Source: Warburgia ugandensis (taxonomy: Eukaryota > Streptophyta > Magnoliopsida > Canellales > Canellaceae). Taken from it: a stretch of DNA of 64,000 nucleotides. Shown in pieces: positions 32,888 to 46,100 of this stretch. The first letter of the stretch is position 1. Each line of letters opens with the position of its first letter. The notes under the pieces are model-generated. The model saw nothing but the letters and a program-made list of their open reading frames with translations, had not been told where the DNA came from and searched no databases. Location: NCBI GenBank assembly GCA_035236585.1, contig CP141135.1, positions 61,286,190 through 61,350,189 on the forward strand, read 5' to 3'. The position numbers and the translations under genes are program-made.

Positions 32888-35750
32888 TTCTTTTTCCTTT
32901 AAAGGAATTTTTTCCTTGAAATTCTTTCTATGTCATTCCTTAAACAATTTCAAATATGCCTTTTCTTTCATCATCAATTTTAGTTTCAAGTTAACTCTTT
33001 GATTAGATGACTTTACAAGGAAAATTCAATCCAAGAACTCTACTTGTTCTATCACTCTATATTGAGCCTTGTAACTCCTTTAATCAATATAATCCTCAAG
33101 AATTCATGATTTCAAACTTTAAAATTTTCATTCCAATGTCGCCTTTGTTGTTCACTCTAATATTTCGTATTCATCTATTTTCATGTGAGATGTCACTCTA
33201 TGTACTTTTATTACTTCCTTCACACCCTTCCATTGTAACTATACCAAATGACTAAGACCACTTTTATCACATCTTAATGATTGATGTCTATGAATTATAG
33301 GTCATTATGAGGATATCTCAATTCAGTTAAACATTTGTTGACATTAAAAATCTTTCATGTATTTGAATATTATCTTCTACTTCTCATGTGAGACCTAGTT
33401 TCTCAACCAAAGCTCATGTCTCATTATATCTGTATATATTTAAAAGATTCTCAATGATAGATGTCACTGTCAGGTTTGCAGTGAGTAATTTACTTCATTA
33501 CTACCTTGCCTATATCAAGCTACTTCTTTTCACCTCCCAGAAACATGTTTTCTCTTTTCTCATTCTATATCGATACATTCTTCAATCATTTATTAAAGAA
33601 ATCTTCGACCACTATTAAACCTCAACTACCTAAAGGAATTGTAAGTGTCAATGAATGGTTGGCTTGTTCAATTTCTAAAAACTTGTCCTTGATTTGTAAG
33701 CTCATACTAGTTTTATGTCCTTCCTCATTCACTTAAGTAATCGTTAGGTGATAGTTTCAATACACCTACTATAGTACACAATAAGATTTAAGAAACTCTG
33801 TATTTCTATCATTATTTTAGATATTTTCCTACTTCACTTTTGTGTATGTTTTCACTGAATCCACTATGATTACCCATTCAAAAAATCGTGGAGCAAAAGG
33901 TTGACTTTCTCTAACTAAGACATATGTGTAAGCATTTCTAATGTTCCTTTTAACGTATTATATAGCTAGGGTTGTTGCTTAATACTACAATAACAAATTT
34001 ATTAAGAAATCATTGGAATACCCTATTTGTACGTCCTTTGAATTTAGTTGGAGTATTTATCAACCTAAACAATATTATTCTAAGGTAGTGATGCTTAAAT
34101 CCATATCTACGTAATGACCTTGAGATGTCTCCTATTCTAATTCTCATGTAAAGATACTAGCACCTCATATTGATTCTTAAGAAGACTATAGTTGACTAAG
34201 ATTGATTCAATATGTCACTTACATTGAATAGAGACCTCTTATTCTTCATAATGACTCCATCCAAGAATTATCAACTCGTCTCATTGTAAACAAGAATGAC
34301 TAGTGCTTCTTAGTAACACAATGGGTCCAATGAATTCTAGTTTCAATTATTCACCTTATCATTTTCTTAAGATTTTGCAATTATGTAAGCAATGTGTGAT
34401 GAGGAATTTTTGAAGTAAAACTAGTTTTTGAGTTTAATTACACAGTGGACACAAATTCTGTTACGGTAATTCTAGTCATTCTTCAAAAATACTGTCTATT
34501 CTTAATTTCAACACTTCATCCCTTTCAAAATCTATTTTATTCACCTATTTTACCTCTTTTATACTCACCAGCCCAATCTTGTTTAATCTTTCAATTTGGC
34601 AAAACAATTCAAGATCTTTCATCTTTGATGTCTGGGCTTAATCTATGGTCATCTTCCTTAACTATGCTACATCCATGATCTTCTTTCTTCAACTATTTAA
34701 TGTCGATTAAATATAATTATTTCTACTTTATGTTTTCTTGAAATAAAATCTTTCTTCTTTGACCACTTAGATTGATCTCTCTACATAATTTGTCGTATAT
34801 AATGGACACTATTTCCATACTTTTAGTTAATAGACATTATGAATTGGACACTCCCAGATAATGTTAAGATCCTTTGATAACAATACCTTAATCTTTAGAT
34901 ATTAGTATGTTCACTATAATATTTTAAGAAATTCATTGAACTTTTTCTTAATCTATTATTTCTATGAACACGTCTAAAGTTCATGATAAAATTATCATCA
35001 TAGATCAATTATTTCCATCTAAAATATCATTAGAATCTTCTGTTATCAATACTCTCATCAAAAAAAAATTTGTAGTATAACTCAAATTCGATCATTTACA
35101 TCCACTAACATGTTCATGCTCATGACATAATCCTCTTAACTACATGAGAAATCATTTACTGTGCTCATTTTTTTATCTCTTCTATTATCATCGGATGTTG
35201 TTGTAGAATTGCAATTACTTCTCACAAAGTTTCATGTAGTCCATCCAAGTTTGAGCTAAATTCTCTAAAATGATCAATTTAATAGCTCTAGCATAAGTTG
35301 AAGTTATCTTCTAAAGACACCATTAGTATAATCTTGTACTCTCATTCTTGTCTCTTAGAATTATATTAATCTCAGGGCATTACTTTTTTTTTCCTTACTA
35401 ATAAAATGGCTATTAGCTCCTTATTTCTTTGATTGTTTATGACTCACATTGAATCAATCCCTATGTAATTTGAACTTGGTCTTGACATAATTTGCATTCT
35501 CCAATATTCAAATACTTGCTCAATCTAACTCATTCTTTTCCTTAAAATGTCAATGACAGGTTAGCACATCTCTGGTTTGCTCTCTTGGATGCTTTCCTAG
35601 GCAGTATATATTTTCACTTTCAACAATATTGCTTATACAAGTCATTTCTATAACTCATATTGAGAAAGTTAGTTCATCTTGTTTTAATTGTATATGACTT
35701 TTGGACATGTAAGATTGGGTGTGAAAGGATAAACTAGCTCTAACATGAAC
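32888..35750 (-). pseudogene. Chromovirus relic F, internal region, decayed beyond translation
   Basis: No frame over 82 residues, yet the sequence follows the minus-strand internal region of the element at 43,102-47,693: TTTAAAGGAATTTTTTCCTTGAAATTC (32,898) matches CTTAAAGGAACTTCGCCCTCGAAATTC (43,112), and 34,120-34,340 aligns loosely with 45,595-45,790 (RT region). A decayed initiator-Met primer site, AGCTCTAACATGAAC, precedes the right LTR at 35,751. On the plus strand many C positions of the younger element are T here. I read this as an ancient, methylation-decayed copy; the alignment is by eye only. Confidence 0.5.
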
Positions 35751-36620
35751 TGTGATGGCTTGGGTTTTCAGAAGCATTTTTAAATGTCAAACTATTTTTC
35801 TAATGCAAGATCGATCCCTATTTAAAAATAATTTTGTAAAAAGAAAGCAAAAGAAGAATCTTTTTCTTTTAAATTCAATTTGAAAACCTTTAGCGTCATT
35901 TACTATCAAAGAAAATAAAATAACTGAAAATATTTTTAATTATAAAAATAATATATAAATACATGCATCCCAAATCTAGCAAGTCATAGCTTGCAACCCA
36001 ACTATACAAATTACATGTACATGCTAAGACATTTTAGATAATATCAACATAAAACATGCACAACTCTGAATATATATTTTTCAAATGACCAAATTCATAC
36101 AGCAACCTCAAGTAAACTGTAACATATAATATATTATAAAGTCACATATATGCATAACTTTTAAATCGTGCAAAGAATCTACCCTCTCACTTAATTATTC
36201 AAATATCATAAGAATCCTAAAATATTAAAGTAGTAATCGTTTAAATCACAATGTTGGCAATCCCAAACTAACAATATCATCATGTGCACATATGCACCTC
36301 GATGAATATATCAGTCAATTGTCTTGTAACAATACAGGTTAGGTAGATGAAACATATTGGGTAATCATCAAGTCATTTTGTACTTATGCAAGGTGATTAA
36401 CTGATAGTCCTCATGCACATAACAAGGCAGACTCAACTAATGGCCTCTTGTGTACATAGCAAGGCTGACCCAACCAATGGTCTCTTGTGCACACCGCAAT
36501 GTGAACCAACCAAATGTCTCTTCACAACACATGTAGGTGGGCTAACCAATGGTCTCCTATGAAAACAACAAGGTAGACTAGCTAAACATCCCTTTGCAAC
36601 ACATGCGCGAACCAACCAAT
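35751..36620 (-). mobile_element. Right (5') LTR of chromovirus relic F, cut by CACTA
   Basis: Begins TGTGATGGCTTGGGTTTTC next to the decayed primer site. It runs to 36,620, where the CACTA element starts, so the rest of this LTR should lie beyond that element. 36,420-36,610 holds four or five imperfect units of about 40 bp built on ACCAACCAATGGTCTCTTGTG. Confidence 0.5.
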
Positions 36621-36925
36621 CACTACAAAACAGGGCGCTTATAAAGTTGGCTAAAAGTGATAATCAAAGTCACTTAATAAGCAACTTCTATCGAGCCAAC
36701 TTGGAAAGTTGATAACTTTTAAAGTCATTTAGATAAACGACTTTAAAAATCAAGGACCTTTGAAGTTGCTTGAACAAACAACTTCAAAAGTCACAAACTT
36801 TTGAAGTCGTTTAACATAAGCAACTTCAAAACTCAAAATTTTTTGAATCATTTTTTAAGTTGCTTATATTAAATGGCTTAAAAAGTCACAACTTTTGAAG
36901 TCTTTTTAGCCCTAAACAACTTCAA
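36621..36925 (-). repeat. CACTA terminal inverted repeat and subterminal repeats
   Basis: CACTAC terminus followed by at least ten short motifs in both orientations, such as AAAGTCATTTAGATAAACGA, GAAGTTGCTTGAACAAACAA, TGAAGTCGTTTAACATAAGC and AAGTTGCTTATATTAAATGG. In CACTA elements such arrays are binding sites for the element's DNA-binding protein. The neighbouring pairs form possible hairpins. Confidence 0.85.

Positions 36926-36930
<5 letters not shown>

Positions 36931-36963
<33 letters not shown>
36931..36963. repeat. Poly(T) run of 33
   Basis: Uninterrupted T tract at the inner edge of the CACTA subterminal repeats. Confidence 0.97.
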
Positions 36964-36973
36964 CCATCTGAGT

Positions 36974-37330
36974 ACTACCACTTGTATACAATTAAATAAC
37001 AAACATCCTACATACACCTAATGCTTCAAACAATCTTTAGAAATGTGCAAAACCCATTTCAATACAACATGCATCCACGTCTTTCTGAATACAATAGCAC
37101 ATGTATACATTGAATAACAAACTTCATATACACCTGATACTTCAATCTCTACAAACATGAAAAACTAACATCCACATCTTTCTTGATACACTACCACATG
37201 TGTATACATTGAATAACAAACATCCTATACACCTGATATTTCAAACAATCTTTATAAACATGAAGAACCAACATCCAATACAACATACATCTACATCTTT
37301 CTTGATACACTTACTCATTCTTACAATATA
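36974..37330. repeat. Three imperfect tandem units of about 110-115 bp
   Basis: Units start near 36,974, 37,090 and 37,198 with TGTATACA-TGAATAACAAAC, followed by ATACACCTGAT, TTCAA-CAATCTTTA and ACATCCA...ATCTTTCTTGATACAC. Degenerate; the second unit has a small deletion. Noncoding part of the CACTA 3' region. 37,331-37,560 is AT-rich without further structure. Confidence 0.75.
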
Positions 37331-37563
37331 ACACCTAATATATCCATGGGTAATAACATCCAAACTCATCAATATACATCTACATCTATATTGGAAATAC
37401 TTTACAAAAGAAACTACAATGCATACATTCTCTACAACATTCACAGTCACTACATTTGTAAATTTATACACATTTGCATTTACTTTCATACTCTAAATAA
37501 CCATCTCATTACCATCTCATAAAAGTTATATAATTCAATGAATATATTGAAAACTAACCGCTG

Positions 37564-37903
37564 CATATTCATTTCATGTACAAGCTTCAAATTCACTTCA
37601 TCTATACTCATTTATTCCCACACTCAAAGAATACACATAAGTGAATGAAAAAAATACTTTATTATGCATTTCAAGTTCATGTAGTTGCTCCAAGTGATCT
37701 AATTGAAACTCTTCATATACTCATCCCATTCTACATATTCATTTCATGTACAAGCTTTAAATTCACTTCATCTATACTCATTTATTCCCACACTCAAAGA
37801 ATACACATAAGTGAATGAAAAAAATACTTTATTATGCATTTCAAGTTCATGTAGTTGCTCCAAGTGATCTAATTGAAACTCTTTATATACTCATCCCATT
37901 CAA
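37564..37903. repeat. 170-bp tandem duplication
   Basis: 37,564-37,733 and 37,734-37,903 are nearly identical (for example CAAGCTTCAAATTCACTTC versus CAAGCTTTAAATTCACTTC; ACTCTTCATATAC versus ACTCTTTATATAC). Only a few substitutions separate them, so the duplication is much younger than the host transposon. Confidence 0.92.
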
Positions 37904-38849
37904 TTCATATTTTATTGAGATTTACTCTATTGTAACTCTTCCTGTTTGCCCACTCAAAAAGCACAGCAACCTAAAATACAACATATTTAATTAAGCTCAC
38001 ATTTGTTTTAACTAGATCCATAAAAACTATAAAAAAAAAAAAAGGATTATGAAAAGTAAAAAGTGACGTACCTTTCTTAAATGGGAGCATGAATACTATT
38101 GAATATGAAGGTCCTCATGTATCTCAAGATATAATACTTGCAGTCCCAATCAAACTATTGATTAGGGTACTGTGCATCAAGGACAATAAAAAAGAATTAA
38201 TAAATATCATTTGTAATATTGTAGGTTTAATTAGTGACAAATTAGAGTAATCAACTATTTTCTATACCTTGACATTCTCCCAAGTGAGTTTTGGTGGTTG
38301 TATAGTTTCAATCATATTAGCCCATTCAAACCATATTCTACAAATTTAAATTTCAAATGCATTCTAGATGAATAACAAATTACTTATCTACATATAACAC
38401 ATGAAAATTATAAAAGATTATTTATTTATAATTTCTATGAGGACAAGACAAATGTGCTATCCACAAGAATAAAAAAAGAAAGCATGCCCACCGTGCATAT
38501 CTAAAATGAGTAGCATCCAATGATATCTACATAGATAGTTATATGAATTGTCATGAAAGTTGACAATCCTTGAGTATAGAATAAGTTGGCAAGAAAATTA
38601 AAACTTACCTAATATTGTAGGGAATCATTAAGCCTCAGCATTAAGAGTAGCAAAAGAAGCTTGATAAAATATCCTGCACATGCCTCTCTATTGATCATTG
38701 CACCACCACTCCTAAAATGATGCTAGGGTCAAGGAATTGGTAACATTTATCGTCACCATCAAAAAGGCTATTTGTATCATTTAAGAAGATGCATAAAATA
38801 AATAATTATTACTTGTACCATGAAAATATAACATGTAAGTGTTAAAAAA
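37904..38849. other. AT-rich CACTA 3' sequence without a clear gene
   Basis: An A-run lies at about 38,031-38,043. No frame above 60 residues with a recognisable domain. It could contain decayed 3' exons of the Transposase_24-like gene, but I cannot place any. Confidence 0.5.
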
Positions 38850-40058
38850 AATTATGAGCAAGTATGTGCATATGCCCCATATAGGAGATAATGTGAGGGT
38901 GCTCGGATTGATCTTATAGGCAAACTCGTAACAGATCCTCTACCATAAGTGGCACTGCAACAACATCCTCGGCAAGCAATTTCCTTGATTAGTATGGGGT
39001 TGATTGATAGATCATTATTGATGAGACTATAGATTAACGTTAGGGATCGAGGCATGTTAGGTGAGACTTCCACACACTCCTTGGACAGTTGCTCTAAAAG
39101 ATGTAAAAAATTCAATTAAATAATATTAATCAATGAAGAGGACCTAATTTATGATGAAAAAAACAAAGATATATACAAGCACATGTTCCATTGGTGCAAT
39201 AGTAATAGGTGAAGCAAAGGCGGCCGACCTTAGTGTCACATGTTGTTGTTGATTAACTATATAAAGTTGTTAGACAATCACTTCGAGGTATCTAGCTAAA
39301 AAAATTTGATGAGGAAGATAGTATGATAAGATACATATCGTGAACTTTATTGGAATGACTAGTGCCTCCATCCAAGCAATATGTCATGCAAGTACTTGCC
39401 CAATGGCTATAATATTTTCCATTTATATACAAAGTGATAGGCAGGCATTAGCATTCAAATCCGTAGTAATGGACACCTGCTTAGTATGTGATGGCATACT
39501 AATTTCATGCGAAACACTTGATTCATGCTCATAGCATAAGCCAACTACCACGATGTTTAAATGGGAATTAAGGGTCAACAGGCATTGACCTACCCACAAA
39601 TCAAATATACAATAAAGAAGTTGAGATAGAGAATTATTACAGAAGAACAATGAAATTTTTTAGTTTTGTCTATATATATATATATATATATATTCCTTTT
39701 CCAAGGGCGCTGAATGTCCTTCATAATCTTCTTCGGCTGCAGAATTGTAGCTCACATTTGGTGGAGGTACAGGGTACTGCGAGAATTATGTGCAGGGGAT
39801 GGAGTAACAATCATCAAACCTCGCTCATGCAACTGACTAAATATATCAATCTTTATTTTCTCAACTAGCTCATTGTAGGCCTCCTCATCATCTTGAATTG
39901 TAGGTAAACATCCTTTACCAAAGAATTTAGAAGGAACAACACCACGGCCCATACCCTTAACTCAACTAGGATGGTCCTAATTGGTCATAGCCCTATACAA
40001 GATGTCCTCATTGGAGGTAGTGCTACTTAGTGTTCCTGTAGTTGTGCTTTCTTGGGTA
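38850..40058 (-). pseudogene. Transposase_24-like CACTA gene, C-terminal part
   Basis: Minus-strand exon starting after the acceptor TTTTGTAG (about 40,059-40,066) with DILTQESTTTGTLSSTTSNED. It continues into GMGRGVVPSKFFGKGCLPT and EAYNELVEKI (39,752-39,952), then VVVGLCYEHESSVSHEISMP and VSITTDLNANACLSLCIYKW (39,423-39,540), and possibly the frame at 38,852-39,115. These resemble the C-terminal half of plant CACTA second proteins. Stops, a (TA)n tract (39,670-39,691) and frame changes interrupt it. The gene's 5' part is at 50.8-51.8 kb, on the other side of the LTR element. No function remains likely. Confidence 0.6.
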
Positions 40059-40070
40059 AGAATATCCTAC

Positions 40071-40075
40071 AAAAT
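40071..40075. repeat. Target site duplication AAAAT (left)
   Basis: AAAAT directly before the LTR start TGTGATGACC; matched by AAAAT at 50,742-50,746 directly after the right LTR. Confidence 0.88.
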
Positions 40076-43000
40076 TGTGATGACCCGGATTTGTATGATG
40101 CAATTTTATAATACAGTGAGATCAATCTCTATTTTAGAATAACTTTTGCTAAAAGAACATAGGGAAAGTTTTCTTTTAATCAAAACTTTTGTATAAAAAA
40201 CCCAAGCGTCATTAACAAATCTCGGTGAACAAAAAATGCATAAGACCATGGAACTTTTTATACAAAACATAAAAATGAATAATTACTACTCCCAAGATTG
40301 TTAATCATAGCCCAAGTTAAAAATAAGCACCTACAACCAAGTTTACATCTAATACAAAAGAGTTACTAGTCAAGTCCTCATTCAACCTTACCTGTGTTCA
40401 ATTGACTTTAACCCTAACACTCTTTGATGCTTCTTTTAATTATACTTTGTTTTATTTGGAAAAAAAATGATGGATTGGGTTGAGTATTCATCATGCTCAC
40501 CAGGTAACCTGCTAATGCTAGTTTCAAAACATGAAATGGAAGAGGGGTTATACTAAACACAGTCGCAAAGACATGCACTTCCATTTTTGGGTAATCATGG
40601 ATATATATACGTAAACTATGAAACTCATAAATTAGCAAAATGAAGAATGTGAAACTCAAGCATAGTATGCTTCAATTTTGGCAAACACACCAAACAGACT
40701 AATCAATGATAATAGCAGCCATGAAAATCTTAAAATACTAATCTGTCAAAGTAGATAAGGATTACCATGAATATCATGCATATGGACCTTTTAGTAAATC
40801 ACTCAAACTGGCAGGTCATGAGTACTCAAGTACAACCATCTAAATGCTATATGCATATCAATAGAACTGAAATCATAGGGTCAACTATGCTCATGATCAG
40901 CACACATCTGGAATCATGTGTCACCGTTATAGAGACCAACCCACCATAGCCTCCACGACGACTATGCCTGTCCTTGAAAAGGGTGTCGTGAACACCTTCA
41001 ATGCTCATCCCTGTTTACCACAGCAGTTGACGAAGGGACAATGCCATTTTGACAACGATAGCACCCACTTTTTGTGGTAGAGACTTGGAGGCCAACCCCG
41101 TACAACCTCTTAGCATAGTGCCCACTAGGCTCAATAGCCCAAAAAGCATATATAAGCCGTCCAAATCTCAATCATCGTAAATCAGGTAGTCTATGCAATG
41201 AGTTTCAACACATGCGAGCAATGCACATAAATATGCATATATTCTAAATCTTAATCATCACAAATTGTGCAATTTATGCCACCAATTCCAAAACATAGTG
41301 CTTATAAAAAGACTATTTAGCAAATATGCAAGCAATTGAATGCAAGATCATAAGGAAAAATCATCATACTCATTATGATAATATCATATCACAAAAAGCT
41401 TATGAAACACAGTCATCAGCATTAAATAAATCAATCAGTGTTTGGAAATGTATTTTTTTTTTAAAATAACAGTATCAGACTACCTACCTTGAGCGTCATT
41501 ACTTAGCTTGTGTTGCTCTGCAATTCGAGTCCTAGGGTACCTTTATGGGGTCCTAGATGTTGTTTAAACATAAAATTCAAGCATTATTTCTAAATTCTCA
41601 AGTCAATGGCTAGATCTATATGATTTGTGGTTTCTAAGGGTCAATTTACATATTTATTGGATTGTTCTTGGACTAAGGATGATCTTAGACATCTATTAGA
41701 TCAAATCATGAGATCTGATCATAGTTGATCTAGTCGATTCATGAAATCTCTATGGTTTTTAGGCTAAATTCACCTTAAATAGTCTCTCAATCCTAAATTT
41801 TATTATATAAGTAGGTCCGCATCATAATTACACATGCAACAGTTCTTTTGAATCGTTGATCAGAATTATATAGCCTTCTTAATTGTGTTTTTAGTGACGC
41901 GCGTCAACAGGCAAACCAGATTTGTCCATGCAGGGCTTGTGCGTCACAATTCCTAGGATGTGTGTGCATCCCGGTCGAACCAAGACTGCACTCAGATGTG
42001 TACGCACACCTGAACGATGCTCCAGGGAGTGTGTCCTAGATGGCACCATGCGCAGGTGTCTTTGGTGCGGGCGCACGCATCATGGTTCCTAGGACGCTCG
42101 TGCATCCCAGTCGAACTAGGATCACACCCACACACTGCGCGCCCCAGACGATCGTCCCAAGAGGCGCATTTCTGGGTGTGTGTTACGCGGTGCATCCCCG
42201 ATTCATATCACGGTTGACTGGGATGGGGAGGCCTGATCTGGACCGTCCAACCCTCCCAACCCTAGATCAATGCCCAAGATGTCCTGATGCTCAGACTGTC
42301 TTGGGTTTTCAGGGGTTTTGGGGTCCCATGAACGTGTTGGGTGGCTCAAATCTTGTATCTAAGCTGCCTAGGTGGTGGATTTGCAACAGATCCACCATCC
42401 ACTGGTTTCACTGGTGATTCATCGCTCGGTGAGACCATATTTGGTCGGGATCTAAGGGAAAATGGAGAGCGAAGAGAGAAGAGCAGAGTGGGGAGGAGGA
42501 TCATACCTGGGGAGCCCTTGATGCTATGTGATGAAGACCTTGAACGTGGTTGCAAACCCTTGTTGCTGGAACATTCTTGGAAGCTATTTGAGGGGGGGGG
42601 GGAATGCGATTTTGGAAGAGGGGAGTGGAGGATTTTATAGAGGGGAGAAGGTGGTGACATCCCATGGCAGTGCCACACTATAAGGACAGTGCAGTGTGAT
42701 AGCTAGAAGGGAATGGCGGTGGAGAAGAAGACGAGGGGTCGTTATCAAAACAAGCCCGCGCATTTTCAAGCCATTTTAAATTTAAAATAAAATTTACAAA
42801 AATACCCTCCATCTTCAAAAGTCCATAACTTGGTCATATGACCTCCATTTTTAGTGTTCTTTCAGGCATTGGACTCTATTTTGAGCGTAGAATTTAATGA
42901 TGCAGACATTTCTCACAAATTCCTTTGTTTCATACTTTAATTAAATAAAACATCTAACCACTTATTAAGATAATTAATCATATATTAATTCCTAAAATAA

Positions 43001-43101
43001 ACAAGCCATAACTAATTAGCACATGGCAAACATCATGATTGATCGTGGTTGTAAAAGTGATACAAAAATATATATATATATATATAACTTTAGTCATTAC
43101 A
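40076..43101 (-). mobile_element. 3' LTR of element D
   Basis: On the plus strand TGTGATGACCCGG...AGTCATTACA, 3,026 bp. Contains a GC- and CpG-rich segment (about 41,890-42,640), which gives false frames on both strands, and a (TA)n tract at 43,067-43,086. On the minus strand the order is AT-rich U3, GC-rich leader with splice-like sites, then AT-rich 3' part. Confidence 0.9.
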
Positions 43102-43118
43102 TCATTACCCCCTTAAAG
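43102..43118 (-). promoter_or_regulatory. Polypurine tract of element D
   Basis: On the minus strand CTTTAAGGGGGTAATGA directly before the LTR start TGTAATGAC. Confidence 0.7.
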
Positions 43119-46100
43119 GAACTTCGCCCTCGAAATTCTACAATCCAGTATTAGTAAAGATTTCAAGGTAGTTATTCCTTAGTTCATATTTGACTTCCCA
43201 GGTTTCTTCTTCGATATATGCAGTCCTCCACAAAAATCTAACTAATGGAATTTCTTTACACCGTAGCTTCTTGATTTTCTTGTCCAGAATCTGTACCGAT
43301 TTTGTTTCCAAGGTCAAGTCTAGTTGTAGCTTGGTTGATACCTATTCAAGTACATGTGTGGGGTTAGGAATATACTTCCTCAACATGGATATGTGAAAAA
43401 CATTGTGGACTTCCAATAGCTAGGGCGGTAAAGCTATCCTGTAGGCAATATTTCCCACTTGGTCCAGGACTTCGAATGGTCCAATAAATCGAAGACTGAG
43501 ATTACCTTTCATACCAAACCTCATAACACCCTTAGTCAGAGATATCTTCAAGAAAATATGATCTTCAACTTCAAATTCCAACTGTCTTCATCACTTATCG
43601 GCATAACTCTTTTGTCGGCTCTGAGCTGCGAGAAGTCGTCTTCTAATAAGCTTCACCTTGTTCGCACATTGTTCTACTAACTCTGATTGGACAATTCTGT
43701 TTTCACCCACTTCATTCCAGCACACGAGTGAACGACAAGGTCTTCCATAGAGCACTTTGTAGGGAGCCATGCCAATGCTTGACTGGAAACTATTGTTATA
43801 TGCAAATTCAACTAAGGGTAAACTTTCATCCCAACTCTCTTTCCAGTCAATTGCACATGCTCTCAACATATCTTCTAATATCTGGATCGTACGCTTAGGT
43901 TGGCCATCAGTTTGAGGGTGAAAATGCGTATTGAAATTTAATGAAGATCCCAATGACTTTTGCACTGACCTCCATAATTGCAAGGTAAAATGACTGTCCC
44001 TATCGAAAATAATGTTGAGTGGTATCGCATGCAAACTCACAATTTCCTTAATATACAACTAAGATAGGCTGTCAATAGATTGATTGTGTAATATGGGGAG
44101 AAAATGTGCCATCTTGGTTAGTCGATCGATGATCACCCATGTCATATCATGTCTCTTAGATGTCTTAGGTAGCCCTAGGATGAAGTCCATCGTAATATGA
44201 TCCCACTTCAATTCTGGCAGCTCAAGTGGTTGTAATAATCCTATCGGTCTCTAATGTTCAGCCTTAACTTGTTGACAAGTCAAACACCATGCCATAAATT
44301 CTCCTATATCTCTTGTCATACCATTCCATAGAAATATCGCTTCATATGTTGATACATCTTTGTTCCACTAGGATGAATAGTGTACATAGATTGATGTGCT
44401 TCTTTCAAGATTTCTCATCTTATTTCATCATTGGCTAGCACTACTAATCTCCCTTGCCTGTGAACACTATCATCTGCTTCCCTGAAAAATCCAAGTTTTC
44501 CAACTAATGCTTATACATCAGCGTCATCCTTTTGCATCTACTTAACTTTCTCATTGATAGTGGACTTCATAGTCAAATTTGCTATAAAGGACCACCCTTG
44601 ACTTAATTCAGGTCTGCACTCTATTATCTCTTGTAATAACTTCCATCCTTTGGAGCGTAAACTTGTACATATTCCTTGTGTCTTCCTACTTAAGGCATCT
44701 GTTATGGCATTAGCCTTTCCTAGATGATATTGAATGGATAAGTCATAGTATTTTAAGTACTCCATCCATCTCCTTTGTCAAATGTTCAAGTCTTGTTGTG
44801 AAAAGATGTACTTGAACTTTTGTGATCTATAAAAACCTCAAAATTTTCTCCATACAAATAGTGTCTCCAGATATTTAAGGCAAAGACAATGGCAGAAAGC
44901 TGTAAGGTCATGGGTAGGGTAATTGACCTCGTGCTTCTTCAATTGTCTAGAAGCATAGGCAATTACTTTTCCATTTTGCATAAGCATGCAACCCAGCCCT
45001 TGTTGAGAAGCATCACTATAGATCTCAAATCCTCCACTACTAGATGGTAGAGTAAGTACTGGTGCAGTGGTTAGCTGCCTCTTTAGTTCTTGGAAACTTT
45101 CCTAGCATGCCTGATCCCACTCAAACTTTTTGTCCTTTCTTATTAATTTAATTAGGGGTAAAGCAATAAGTGAAAAGCCTTCGACGAATCTATGGTAGTA
45201 TCCTGCAAGCCCTAAAAAACTCCTTACCTCTGTCATTGTCTTAGGCATATTCCATTTCTCCACAGCCTCAACCTTTGTTGGGTCAGCAGCAATGCCCTCT
45301 TTAGAAATAACATGACCCAGAAAATTCACTTCTTCCAACCAAAATTCACACTTACTAAACTTCGCGTATAATTTGTGTACCCTAAGTGTATTCAGTACCA
45401 CTCATAAATGTTCCTTATAATCCGCAAGGATTTCTTAGTGGATCAAAATATCATCTACAAATACTATAACAAATTTATCTAGATAGGCTTTGAATACTCG
45501 GTTCATAAGATCCATAAATGTGGCTTGTGCATTTGTCAGTCCAAAAGACATTACTTTAAACTCATAGTGTCTGTATCTAGTTCTGAATGCTGACTTTGGG
45601 ATGTCTTCCTCCCTCACCCTAAGTTGGTGATATCCAGATCATAAATTGATCTTGGAAAAGACATGGGCTGACTGGAGCTAATCAAACAAGTCATCAATAC
45701 GGGGTAAAGGATACTTGTTTTTCATTGTAACCCTATTCAACATTCGATAATCAACGCAGAGTCTCATTGACCCATCCTTTTTCTTAACAAAAAGGACTAG
45801 CGCTCCCCAAGGAGATACACTAGGTCTGATGAACCCTTCGTCTAATAACTCTTGTAACTAGGTCCTCGGCTCCTTTAACTCTATTAGGGCCATCCAATAT
45901 GGTGCCTTTGATGTAGGAGTTGTGCTAGGTATTAGTTCAATAGTAAAATCTATCTCCCTTTTGGTGGTAACCCTGACAAGTCTTTGGGAAACACACCTGG
46001 GAATTCACGAACCACATCTACCTCTCTAATTTGGGCCTTGTGACTTCAGTAGCTTTTATCTTATAAAAAAAAAATGGACACCCATATGCAATGTGCTTTA

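Noticed and set aside
36433-36615. 60-residue Cys/Pro-rich minus-strand frame
   Set aside because: Produced by about 40-bp tandem units in the F LTR; no initiation context or domain.
41891-42678. Overlapping frames up to 125 residues on both strands
   Set aside because: GC-rich LTR segment with few stop codons; the matching region of the other LTR does not keep the same frames.
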